From Neptunomonas japonica DSM 18939 (lineage in GTDB: Bacteria > Pseudomonadota > Gammaproteobacteria > Pseudomonadales > Balneatricaceae): a DNA stretch of 64,000 nt. Shown in pieces: positions 28,260-35,552 of this stretch. The translations under genes and the position numbers were made by a program. The stretch spans positions 186,001 through 250,000 of the forward strand of contig NZ_AUGR01000005.1 of assembly GCF_000422765.1 (NCBI RefSeq), read 5' to 3'. A model generated the notes under the pieces. The model made no database searches and was not told the origin of the DNA. It saw nothing but the letters and a program-made list of their open reading frames with translations. Position 1 is the first letter of the stretch; every line of letters starts with the position of its first letter.

Positions 28260-29132
28260 ATGAGCGCTCAACACAAGCCGATGCTACTGGCGATGATACT
28301 ACTGGGGATGAGCTTAATTCCCGTAGGCGACTCAGCCGGAAAACTGCTCACAGAAATGGATGTCTCTCCGGTGTTTGTTGCTTGGAGCCGTCTGTTAGTA
28401 GGCTTTTTGTTTATTCTTCCCTTTAGTGGGTTAGTACGCGCCGAGATAAAGCAGCTCTATGACTGGCGTATGCTGCTACGTGCAGCGCTCTTTACCAGCG
28501 CCATATTTTGTATGATATCAGCACTTAAAACGGAGCCTATTGCCAACGTCTTTGGTATCTTTTTTATCGGGCCCATTGTTGCCTATTTTTTAGCCGCCGC
28601 CGTGCTTAAAGAACGGATAACATTACTGCGCTCTGTACTATTATTTATTGGCTTTGCTGGTGTGCTACTCGTTGTAAAACCCGGTGTTGGTATAACCACA
28701 GGTATGCTGCTCGCCCTCATTGCGGGGGGGTGTTATGGCTGCATGTTGGTAGCTAACCGCTGGCTTGCTGGCTTCTTTAGGCCACGCTTGATTTTACTAT
28801 CAACATTATTGGCCGGAAGCATCGCATTAACACCCGCCGGTATTGAGTCCATCCCCCAAACAATCGATAGCCGTATTATTTGGCTAGTGCTGGTCTCTTC
28901 TATTGCCTCGGCCCTGGGTAACCTCATTATTATTGAAGCTAACCGCCGCTTAGATGCCAACATTGTAGCGCCGTTCGTATATTCCCAGCTGGTCGCCGCC
29001 GCTCTTTTAGGCGTTTTCCTCTTTAATGAATGGCCAGATGCATACAGCCTCATAGGCTTGGCAATCATTTTCACATCTGGCATCTTGTCGTTTGTGCTTT
29101 CAAATAGAAAAACAAAAATAGCACTGAAATAA
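28260..29132 (+). CDS. EamA/DMT-family transporter
   Basis: 290 residues, ten helices in two EamA repeats. First repeat ends GFAGVLLVVKPG, second with LIGLAIIFTSGIL; EANRRLDANIVAPFVYSQLVAA is the usual region between helices 8 and 9. An exporter of metabolites. The isomerase gene follows after 21 bases, so the pair is probably one unit. The upstream 188 bases hold no obvious operator. Confidence 0.86.
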   Translation: MSAQHKPMLLAMILLGMSLIPVGDSAGKLLTEMDVSPVFVAWSRLLVGFLFILPFSGLVRAEIKQLYDWRMLLRAALFTSAIFCMISALKTEPIANVFGIFFIGPIVAYFLAAAVLKERITLLRSVLLFIGFAGVLLVVKPGVGITTGMLLALIAGGCYGCMLVANRWLAGFFRPRLILLSTLLAGSIALTPAGIESIPQTIDSRIIWLVLVSSIASALGNLIIIEANRRLDANIVAPFVYSQLVAAALLGVFLFNEWPDAYSLIGLAIIFTSGILSFVLSNRKTKIALK

Positions 29133-29153
29133 ACAGACTAAAAAGGGATTATT

Positions 29154-29837
29154 ATGGAAACACGACAACTGGATTTTTACTTCGACTACCTGTCTCCGTA
29201 TGCCTATTTTAGCTGGCGCTGGGTGCAACCTCTGTGCGAAAAATATGGCCTCACGTTAAATGCGCACCCCGTTGTATTTGGAAAGCTACTAGATCACTGG
29301 GGGCAACTAGGGCCTGCAGAAGTACCGCCTAAAAAAACAGCGCTCTATAAATACTGCTACCGCTACGCACAGCTCAATGGTTTTGATTTTGATCCACCCC
29401 GCAACCATCCATACAATCCATTACCAGCATTACGCTTATCACTGCCTACTGTTGCCGGAGATGCCCAGCACCAGGTTATTAGTGCTATCTTTGAGGCAGG
29501 GTGGTCTCGCGGAATCGACCTAGCCTCTGAAGAAGACCTTGCCAAGGTACTAGACTCACTCGGTTTGAATAGCACAAAAATGCTAAGCACGATCAAAACT
29601 GAAGATATAAAAACCCAGCTGCAACAAGAAACCACACAAGCGATTGCACGAGGTGTTTTTGGAGTACCCACCTTCATCGTGGACGACGAGCTTTTCTGGG
29701 GAAATGATCAACAAGAACATTTAGAAATCTATCTACAAGGCAACGATCCTCTCAACCCAGCAAAGGTTGAAGAGATGCTAGCGCGACATCGCAGCATTGA
29801 CCGTAAAACGTTTATGGAACGAGGTAAAGTAAAGTAG
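29154..29837 (+). CDS. 2-hydroxychromene-2-carboxylate isomerase-like (DsbA/kappa-GST fold)
   Basis: 227 residues with FYFDYLSPYAYFS at the N-terminus, the Ser14-Pro-Tyr motif replacing CxxC of DsbA as in HCCA isomerases, and GVFGVPTFIVDDELFWGNDQ near 185. Uses glutathione in isomerisation of aromatic degradation intermediates. AAGGGA 7 bases upstream. With the EamA transporter it could form an uptake or export-plus-conversion unit; no naphthalene-type genes are near. Confidence 0.85.
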   Translation: METRQLDFYFDYLSPYAYFSWRWVQPLCEKYGLTLNAHPVVFGKLLDHWGQLGPAEVPPKKTALYKYCYRYAQLNGFDFDPPRNHPYNPLPALRLSLPTVAGDAQHQVISAIFEAGWSRGIDLASEEDLAKVLDSLGLNSTKMLSTIKTEDIKTQLQQETTQAIARGVFGVPTFIVDDELFWGNDQQEHLEIYLQGNDPLNPAKVEEMLARHRSIDRKTFMERGKVK

Positions 29838-29974
29838 ACCAATACAGCATATCTGAAATGTAGACAGGTTAGATTTATGAAGGAAGAGAGCCTGATTTTT
29901 CTTACAGATTTATACTACTAATTTAAAAGTAATTTCTATACAGAACAAGAATAAAGGTGCGGTGTTATATTTAT

Positions 29975-30655
29975 TTAGACTTTATTAGAGTGCGCAATAG
30001 CTGCCTCTAAGATTTCATTAGAACAATCGAGTATATCCGAAGGGCTATGTGGAGCATCTGGTGATACGGCTGCTGCAGCTACAGCTTCAGGCTTAAAACG
30101 CGCAACACCATCTGCCAAGCGTTTCTTTTGAAAAAGATAATAATCACTATCTTTTTCAACTCCTCCGTATTTAACTAAAACTTGTAAAATTTGGTTTTGC
30201 CAATCTTTATCAGACGGAATATGTTTCCAGTTTTTAACGTCAATTATTGGCAATACTTGTGACTCAAATATTTGCATAACAAAGGTTGCACAAGTCAAAC
30301 CAGCAAATTGACTCTCTGTATGGAATTTCCCAGTCTTAGTGAAGCTAGTTCCTTTATGGCAAATGCTATAAGCGATTCCCTTCGGGTTCTCCTCAGCTAC
30401 CATTGCACAGAATGTCGCCATATGCATTTTATTGTCTGCATCTAATGGAACATCCAACCAAAGATATTTATCTTCAGGATCTGACTCTAGAGCATGATAA
30501 TGAAAAGGCTGATGTAAAAATTTTGTATCACCAGTTGCAGAAGTATAATAAATTCCAATGTGCTGCTGTTTTCTTGACCGATCAGGCCTTCCAATAGCAA
30601 TACAAAAAAGATCTATGTCCTGTGGGTCAGAGTCAAAACAAGAATAAAAATCCAT
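29975..30655 (-). CDS. Candidate permuted papain-like (NlpC/P60, PPPDE/LRAT-type) enzyme
   Basis: 226 residues, no named family recognised. Pattern: an early HIGIYY (His32) followed by a FLHQPFHYHA segment, then GLTCATFVMQIF with Cys122 in a helix start. His before Cys with these local sequences is what permuted NlpC/P60-like folds show, where the His is in an HxGIY strand and the Cys opens a helix. C-terminal part is Ala/Pro-rich. If right, it is a peptidase, amidase or acyltransferase. Third gene of a three-gene unit, 6 bases after the previous stop. Confidence 0.6.
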   Translation of the reverse strand: MDFYSCFDSDPQDIDLFCIAIGRPDRSRKQQHIGIYYTSATGDTKFLHQPFHYHALESDPEDKYLWLDVPLDADNKMHMATFCAMVAEENPKGIAYSICHKGTSFTKTGKFHTESQFAGLTCATFVMQIFESQVLPIIDVKNWKHIPSDKDWQNQILQVLVKYGGVEKDSDYYLFQKKRLADGVARFKPEAVAAAAVSPDAPHSPSDILDCSNEILEAAIAHSNKV

Positions 30656-30661
30656 TAAAAA

Positions 30662-31168
30662 TCAGATAAGTCCTTTCAGAGAAACTAGGGGGTCTTTACC
30701 TCTACTACTCATTTCAGTGGTAACACTTGATAATAACCGAGTCCATTCAGGTAAATCATCCTTCCAAGAGCTTGTTAAACGCAGCAAGCCAACTAACAAC
30801 ACATCACTCAAGTCTTTTGCTTTAACGAATCGCAAGAAACTATTACAAGTTTCGTATTCGTGATTTTTTAGGAGCTCATTTATACTCTTATAATAAGGCA
30901 GCAGGGATTTAACATTATCTAAGCTTTTTGAATTACCATAAAAGTCAGATACCCACGGCGCTTTCTTATACAAACTGAAATACTCTGTACTATAAACTCT
31001 TGCTGGAATGCTAGCAGTTGATTGAGCCGTATTTAAAGGAAAGCGAACAATAGATACCACTGAGGAGCGCGTAGCACGCCTAGCTGAAATATTAACAGCT
31101 TCAGTGACATCATGACCTTGAATGTAAGAGGTCATAGCGTTTTCTGTAGGTAGCTCGCATGCAATCAT
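30662..31168 (-). CDS. Hypothetical protein, middle gene of the cassette
   Basis: 168 residues, not recognised. Ser/Ala/Thr-rich N-terminus (ISARRATRSSVVSIVRFPLN) and a helical C-terminal half (YETCNSFLRFVKAKDLSDVLLVGLLRLTSSWKDDL). No signal peptide. GGAGG is about 13 bases upstream of the ATG; the start is 2 bases after the preceding stop. Shares the AT-rich composition of its neighbours. Possibly an adaptor or immunity partner, but that is context only. Confidence 0.6.
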   Translation of the reverse strand: MIACELPTENAMTSYIQGHDVTEAVNISARRATRSSVVSIVRFPLNTAQSTASIPARVYSTEYFSLYKKAPWVSDFYGNSKSLDNVKSLLPYYKSINELLKNHEYETCNSFLRFVKAKDLSDVLLVGLLRLTSSWKDDLPEWTRLLSSVTTEMSSRGKDPLVSLKGLI

Positions 31169-31170
31169 AG

Positions 31171-31938
31171 CTATTTACAAACCTCCGAATTTACTAGCGT
31201 GCCAAAAGAGTGCTTTTGCAGGTCATGAGCTTTATCTAACCATTCAAGTATCATTGTTTGATCGATATCAGTTGTAAAATCGCTTGAAACCTTTGATACC
31301 ACTAATGTCTCAAGTATAAATCCTGGCATATCATTGATAATCGCACTAGCTACTTTAACGACTGCTTCACCTTTTGGGTCAAGTGACTTAATTGTATATT
31401 GACAATTCACTGCCACAATTTCTTCTTCTACTGTATCTTTGCTCAAGAATTTTTCTGGCAAGCTCGTATTGATGTGAAAGGTGTCTGACAGGAACTTCTC
31501 TGCACTATTACCATTTTTAGGAAAAAAAGCATCTTGGTATCTTAAGATTAAAACCAGTGAATCCTTGTTTGTCTTAAGTTTATGAGGGCCAGCTTGATCA
31601 AAAATCTTAAGGCATTCCTGAATAGCCTGTTTGAAACCACTCCAAGAATAGCCTTCTGTTACCTGATTAACAGTAAAGAGGCCCAGACCCGTTTGAAAGC
31701 AAGGCCATTTATTCTCTGCTTTACGATAACGATGAGTAAGTGTCATTGGAAATACAGAAGGTGAACCATCACCCAACATCTCAATATGGTCATAGCCATT
31801 TAATGAAGCAAGTGCACTTACTTTGCCAGCAAAAAGAGTTTGATCATCATTAGTATATTGAAACTGACCTGGAGCATGCTCTCCCCATCTCAACTCAAAA
31901 ATTGCTTCAAGTAGGGGTGGGTTTTGTAAAAGTGCCAT
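31171..31938 (-). CDS. TIGR04255-family protein
   Basis: 255 residues. The start NPPLLEAIFELRWGEH and the end ILEWLDKAHDLQKHSFGTLVN match what I recall of the TIGR04255 family, proteins of about 250 residues with sporadic distribution in accessory regions. The middle has alternating beta strands (LVLILRYQDAFF, EIVAVNCQYTIKS). No catalytic motif stands out. First gene of the cassette, AGGA 9 bases upstream. A defence or conflict role is an inference from the patchy distribution. Confidence 0.65.
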   Translation of the reverse strand: MALLQNPPLLEAIFELRWGEHAPGQFQYTNDDQTLFAGKVSALASLNGYDHIEMLGDGSPSVFPMTLTHRYRKAENKWPCFQTGLGLFTVNQVTEGYSWSGFKQAIQECLKIFDQAGPHKLKTNKDSLVLILRYQDAFFPKNGNSAEKFLSDTFHINTSLPEKFLSKDTVEEEIVAVNCQYTIKSLDPKGEAVVKVASAIINDMPGFILETLVVSKVSSDFTTDIDQTMILEWLDKAHDLQKHSFGTLVNSEVCK

Positions 31939-32059
31939 CTGTCAACATTCCTATTCATTACTCTCTTAAAACACAATAACACAAAGCGCCCATAACTGGT
32001 TCTAACAAATCACTAGCTTGTGTTTTGCAGCTTTTCTCATCCTTAAACAGCCAGAATTA

Positions 32060-32085
32060 GCATTATTGTAGCATAACAATAATGC
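32060..32085. repeat. 10-bp inverted repeat at the edge of the three-gene cassette
   Basis: GCATTATTGT and ACAATAATGC separated by six bases, in the 270-base AT-rich gap between the cassette and the marR gene. Could be an operator or a transcript hairpin for the cassette. Otherwise this gap shows nothing I can name. Confidence 0.5.
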
Positions 32086-32208
32086 AAAACGAGCGTACTC
32101 ATAACTTGCAAATAAGTTACAGGTGAATTTCTTCCAATATGAGAAGCTATAATAATGTTTTGCATGGAAGCATTTTATATACATAATTTCCTCCTATGGC
32201 TTTATCAC

Positions 32209-32772
32209 TTAAGAATACTGATGCTCACGACAAATAAGCTGAACATCATTTGGCGTAAGCAGTTCTTGAGTTAGGCCGCACAAGTACTCACCAGAGGCTT
32301 GCTGAGTATTATGAACACAGCTAGAACATTGGCCGAAAGGTTTAAAATCATTAGCGTTCTGTAGCTGATACAGCAAGGTCTGTAAGGATGAGTTGATCAT
32401 GGCAACCTCATCAGTACTCATAAGATCACTGGCTGCTTTCAAGATAGGAGAAGGCAACATCTGCTGTGTTACCGCTCTCCCCGCTTCGGTTATTTTCAGA
32501 TGTGTAACACGCTTATCTTTTTCATCTGTGAGCTTTTCTATCAATGCTTTTTTCTCAAGCACTTTAAGTGTTTGCGATACCGTACCTTTGGTTTGCCCCA
32601 AAAATTCAGTCACGGCCATGGGCGTATCTGAGTAACGGTTACAGTTCGCAATATATTGTAATGCTTCAAACTGTACGGGCTGCAAACCATGCTCTAGGAG
32701 CATTCCCCTGCTTTCACTTCGCAGTAAACTCGCCAACCTTTCCAGTAATTGCTGATCTATCAATTTATTCAT
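32209..32772 (-). CDS. MarR-family regulator with C-terminal cysteine cluster
   Basis: 187 residues. Winged-helix core (VTEFLGQTKGTVSQTLKVLEKKALIEKLTDEKDKRVTHLKIT region) followed by an added tail with CSSC, then two more cysteines (YLCGLT and LICREH). Four Cys after the DNA-binding core suggest a Zn or redox-sensing site. The start at 32772 begins conserved MNKLIDQQ; the frame is open further upstream. Divergent to the 33-kb gene, with two palindromes around its promoter, so it likely represses that gene. Confidence 0.85.
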   Translation of the reverse strand: MNKLIDQQLLERLASLLRSESRGMLLEHGLQPVQFEALQYIANCNRYSDTPMAVTEFLGQTKGTVSQTLKVLEKKALIEKLTDEKDKRVTHLKITEAGRAVTQQMLPSPILKAASDLMSTDEVAMINSSLQTLLYQLQNANDFKPFGQCSSCVHNTQQASGEYLCGLTQELLTPNDVQLICREHQYS

Positions 32773-32781
32773 AAGCAAATA

Positions 32782-32796
32782 GTATCGAATCAATAC
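32782..32796. promoter_or_regulatory. MarR operator candidate 1
   Basis: GTATCGA-A-TCAATAC, a 15-base palindrome with 6 of 7 pairs. It precedes a TTGACA -35 element at 32801-32806 of the rightward gene and lies 10 bases before the MarR start codon. Confidence 0.6.
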
Positions 32797-32835
32797 CTTG
32801 TTGACAAGCAGAGAAAACCACTTCATCATAATATT

Positions 32836-32850
32836 GTTTCGAGTCAATAC
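32836..32850. promoter_or_regulatory. MarR operator candidate 2
   Basis: GTTTCGA-G-TCAATAC, 5 of 7 pairs; the core TCGAGTCAATACC repeats TCGAATCAATACC of site 1 exactly 54 bases away in direct orientation. It would sit at the transcription start of the rightward gene, ideal for repression. Confidence 0.6.
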
Positions 32851-32866
32851 CAAAAGGATAGTAACC

Positions 32867-33640
32867 ATGAAGATTCAACATTTACTCACCCACCCCGTAC
32901 TAACAACAGCTACATTGGCTACAGCCCTACTCACTTGCTCAGTAAGCTTTGCCGATGGCTCACATACCAGTGGTATACATTCAAAGCTAAGCACATCTCA
33001 AAACATTGAGCCCACCTTTGACATTGTTCACACTAAAGTGACTACAAAAAATAATATCGCCACCTTTCATATGGCTGTCGCCTCACAAGCAGGTACAAGC
33101 AAGCCCAGTGCGAGTGGGAAGTTAGCGGGGAGCTCGGTTTACTCATACGTATGGCCCACCAGCCTTGATAGCGCTAGCGTAGGATTTGAAAGTAACGCAG
33201 GTATTTTGGCACTGGCAGTAACAGCACACCCAGATTTTGACGATACGCCACTCTATGATGAAAACGCAGACAATGATCCAGGGAATGATGGTGATATTTG
33301 GCACAGCCATTGGGTGGTCCTGCAACCCAATGAGCAGTGCGGTAAAGGAGCACTCGGCGTTGTTGATATCCCCGAAGGCGCTACACCAAAATTACCTAAA
33401 ACCTGGCCAGGACTTCCTATCCTATTAGACAGCCCCGGTTGGGATCCTGTATTTAATGGTGATACTGTAGAAGTTAACGTCGCCTTTGATGACATTACGG
33501 TTTTTGAGAAGACCTCATTTGATGGCGTCACTGCAGGCTTACGTGTTAACCAAAGTGTGCACGCTCCCCTGTTATGTGTGGTTAATGTCATCGATATTGC
33601 CTCAGGCGATTTAAGTCTTCCGGGCAAAGCAAACCAATAA
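32867..33640 (+). CDS. Secreted spondin-like conserved protein
   Basis: 257 residues. Signal peptide (LLTCSVSFA-DG). The mature part has WPTSLDSASVGF, AVTAHPDFDDTPLYDE and IWHSHWVVL, then DIPEGATPKLPKTWPGLP. An acidic Asp/Asn-rich loop (ENADNDPGNDGD) may bind calcium. I recall similar unannotated secreted proteins in proteobacteria. AAGGATAG precedes the ATG at 32867. Divergent to the marR gene and 61 bases upstream of the redoxin, so the three probably form one MarR-controlled unit. Confidence 0.75.
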   Translation: MKIQHLLTHPVLTTATLATALLTCSVSFADGSHTSGIHSKLSTSQNIEPTFDIVHTKVTTKNNIATFHMAVASQAGTSKPSASGKLAGSSVYSYVWPTSLDSASVGFESNAGILALAVTAHPDFDDTPLYDENADNDPGNDGDIWHSHWVVLQPNEQCGKGALGVVDIPEGATPKLPKTWPGLPILLDSPGWDPVFNGDTVEVNVAFDDITVFEKTSFDGVTAGLRVNQSVHAPLLCVVNVIDIASGDLSLPGKANQ

Positions 33641-33701
33641 ACAGCAAACCTAGCGACAAGGATGTTTCTTTCTTCGAGGCAATAAAAAAAGGAGAAACAG
33701 C

Positions 33702-34181
33702 ATGCAAAACATCATTACCTACGGGCAAGCACCCGAGTTAGAAGCCCTGACATGGCTTAACACAGATATACCACTCACCTTATCCGACTTAAGAGGAAAA
33801 GTAGTCGTCATTCATGCCTTTCAAATGCTATGCCCGGCTTGTGTCGTACATGGCATTCCCCAAGCTGGCGCTATACACGAGCTATATTCACATGACGATG
33901 TGCAACTCATTGGCCTACATACTGTTTTTGAACACCATGACGTAATGACGGTAGAAGCACTCGAGGTTTTTGCATCGGAGTATCAGCTCACATTTCCCAT
34001 AGCGGTAGATGCCCCGTCAAACACAGGGGCTATTCCAAAAACGATGGCCGCCTACTATATGCAAGGCACTCCTACACTTATTGTAATCGACCAACAGGGG
34101 CAAATAAGGCTCAATCACTTTGGCCGCTTAAGCGATATGCAGGTAGGAAATGCCATTGGCCAGATCATCAGCGAAGAATAA
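33702..34181 (+). CDS. Thioredoxin-fold redoxin (AhpC/TSA-TlpA type)
   Basis: 159 residues, no signal peptide. FQMLCPACVVHGIP with CPAC at 44-47 in the thioredoxin position, a VDAPSNTGAIPKTMAAYYMQGTPTL stretch with the cis-Pro, and RLNHFGRL. Reduces disulfides or peroxides in the cytoplasm. AAGGAG 8 bases upstream of the ATG. Confidence 0.85.
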   Translation: MQNIITYGQAPELEALTWLNTDIPLTLSDLRGKVVVIHAFQMLCPACVVHGIPQAGAIHELYSHDDVQLIGLHTVFEHHDVMTVEALEVFASEYQLTFPIAVDAPSNTGAIPKTMAAYYMQGTPTLIVIDQQGQIRLNHFGRLSDMQVGNAIGQIISEE

Positions 34182-34292
34182 ATTTTATGAATATTTAAAT
34201 AATTTTTCCTATTTCAGTTTGGTTTCAGTTACGGGTTTTAAAGTAGCACCATCACAGCGAAACACGCTGAACAAACTTAAGGAAATAACATT

Positions 34293-34583
34293 ATGAAAAC
34301 TCTACTTACGGCTACTCTTCTTTCTTCTGCTCTTTTCGCTTCACAGGCATTTGCTGCTGGCTTAAGTGACTTTTCTGAACACTCTGTTGAAGCTAATCTC
34401 GCTGCCGGTCATGTTGCTTCAGCACAAGGTTTTGCATCAGTTGATAGCCCACTGTCTCACTTAGGCGCATCAACAGAAGCACAGCTAGATAACGATAGTC
34501 AGTATATCGTCAGCACTTATGGCAACACTGTTGTGTTTGCAGGCTTAACTGCACCAGCAGGATCAACAGAAGCACAGCTTTAA
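34293..34583 (+). CDS. Small exported protein with two STEAQL repeats
   Basis: 96 residues, not recognised. Signal peptide cleaved after SQAFA-AG. The mature part is about 75 residues with a beta-type stretch (YIVSTYGNTVVFAGLT) and two copies of a hexapeptide, GASTEAQL and GSTEAQL, one of which forms the extreme C-terminus. AAGGAA ribosome site 7 bases upstream. Two hairpins follow the stop. A strongly expressed periplasmic or surface peptide is plausible. Confidence 0.72.
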   Translation: MKTLLTATLLSSALFASQAFAAGLSDFSEHSVEANLAAGHVASAQGFASVDSPLSHLGASTEAQLDNDSQYIVSTYGNTVVFAGLTAPAGSTEAQL

Positions 34584-34590
34584 TTACTCT

Positions 34591-34610
34591 GAGGGAGCTA
34601 AGCCTCCCTC
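34591..34610 (+). terminator. Hairpin directly after the small exported gene
   Basis: GAGGGAG and CTCCCTC with a 6-base loop, 8 bases after the stop; followed by only a weak T tail. Confidence 0.55.
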
Positions 34611-34713
34611 ATTCAACTCTTACCACTATTGATAGGAATAGTTCTAGGTTCAGATTTACAGGCTCAAAAACTCAGGTTCACACTTTTTATACTCTCTTCA
34701 TGTACAGACTCTT

Positions 34714-34749
34714 AGCCGCTAACTATTTTATAGTTCAGCGGCTTTTTTT
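34714..34749 (+). terminator. Strong Rho-independent terminator
   Basis: AGCCGCT-AACTA / TAGTT-C-AGCGGCT with a 5-base loop and seven Ts, rightward orientation. Ends the exported-protein transcript before the convergent DUF2149 gene. Confidence 0.85.
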
Positions 34750-34773
34750 GTAATGAACGAAACGGAACCTGTA

Positions 34774-35106
34774 TTACTGCCCCCCCACAAGAATAAGCTT
34801 GCCCGTCTTAGGATCACGGTAAACCTGCCCTAGCGACTCCATACCATTTGCCTTTCCGTTAATCATCTCCTCAATCGCATCCGGCGCTTCAACCAGTTCA
34901 CGCCCTTCGGTAACTTCAGTTTTACCGTCTAGCTTAAAATGCTCACGCATCTCCTGGCTTTGCGAGACCAGTGCCAACATCAGCCCAAGAGCAAACACCA
35001 ACATAACATCCATGATATTAGCGAAACCTGTTAGCGGGTCATTATCACCCTCACTAAAGCGACCACTTTGCCAAGGTAACGGCTTTTTGTTCTCAGGCTG
35101 CTTCAT
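34774..35106 (-). CDS. DUF2149 membrane protein
   Basis: 110 residues: one transmembrane helix (about 27-47) after [20 protein letters not shown], then a periplasmic region, giving the ExbD-like topology of a short cytoplasmic start, one helix and a periplasmic tail; the Asp in IMDVM lies at the helix start like the key Asp of ExbD/TolR. Recognised as DUF2149. Overlaps the channel gene by 14 bases. Acts as probable partner of the TolQ-like protein. Confidence 0.82.
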   Translation of the reverse strand: MKQPENKKPLPWQSGRFSEGDNDPLTGFANIMDVMLVFALGLMLALVSQSQEMREHFKLDGKTEVTEGRELVEAPDAIEEMINGKANGMESLGQVYRDPKTGKLILVGGQ

Positions 35107-35548
35107 GGTTACTGCTCTGGGTTAGTTGAGTCCAAGTATGCTCATACCAACGGCGCCGTATCCTGCTAATGCAATAAGCGAACAAGCCTACTAATAGCCC
35201 CACCACTGTCGTATCAAAAGCAACGGTCAGTGCCGTTGCTAGGATATCGATATCTCCTGCACTTAGCGCTGTAAGGCCCGGCCCCAAAGGAATCAAAGTT
35301 CCCATCAGACCGAGGATAGGGCCTACACGAGCCAATAGGTCAGTGCGCTCAAGCCGACAATTAGCATAATGGCCAAAACGCTGATCACTGCCTTTAGCGT
35401 AAATTGGCAAGGTGATAAAGCGCTCCGCTATCATTAACCCCAGCTCCCATAACGTCATCATAACGGCCAACGCCAAAGCGACGAGTACTGGATATAACAA
35501 TAGATCAACAAACTGATGCAAAGCACCAAGAACAATACCGTGAATCAT
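35093..35548 (-). CDS. MotA/TolQ/ExbB proton-channel-like protein
   Basis: 151 residues with three helices. Between helices 2 and 3, [23 protein letters not shown] and the Thr-rich [13 protein letters not shown] are the ExbB/TolQ/MotA channel motifs. With the DUF2149 protein it could couple proton flow to work on the CobN-like protein, as ExbB-ExbD does for TonB. The gap from the cobN-like stop is only 4 bases. Confidence 0.85.
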   Translation of the reverse strand: MIHGIVLGALHQFVDLLLYPVLVALALAVMMTLWELGLMIAERFITLPIYAKGSDQRFGHYANCRLERTDLLARVGPILGLMGTLIPLGPGLTALSAGDIDILATALTVAFDTTVVGLLVGLFAYCISRIRRRWYEHTWTQLTQSSNHEAA

Positions 35549-35552
35549 GTAA

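Noticed and set aside
32002-32184. 60-residue frame in the gap next to the three-gene cassette
   Set aside because: Irregular aromatic-rich sequence over an AT-rich hairpin region, no ribosome site; looks like chance.
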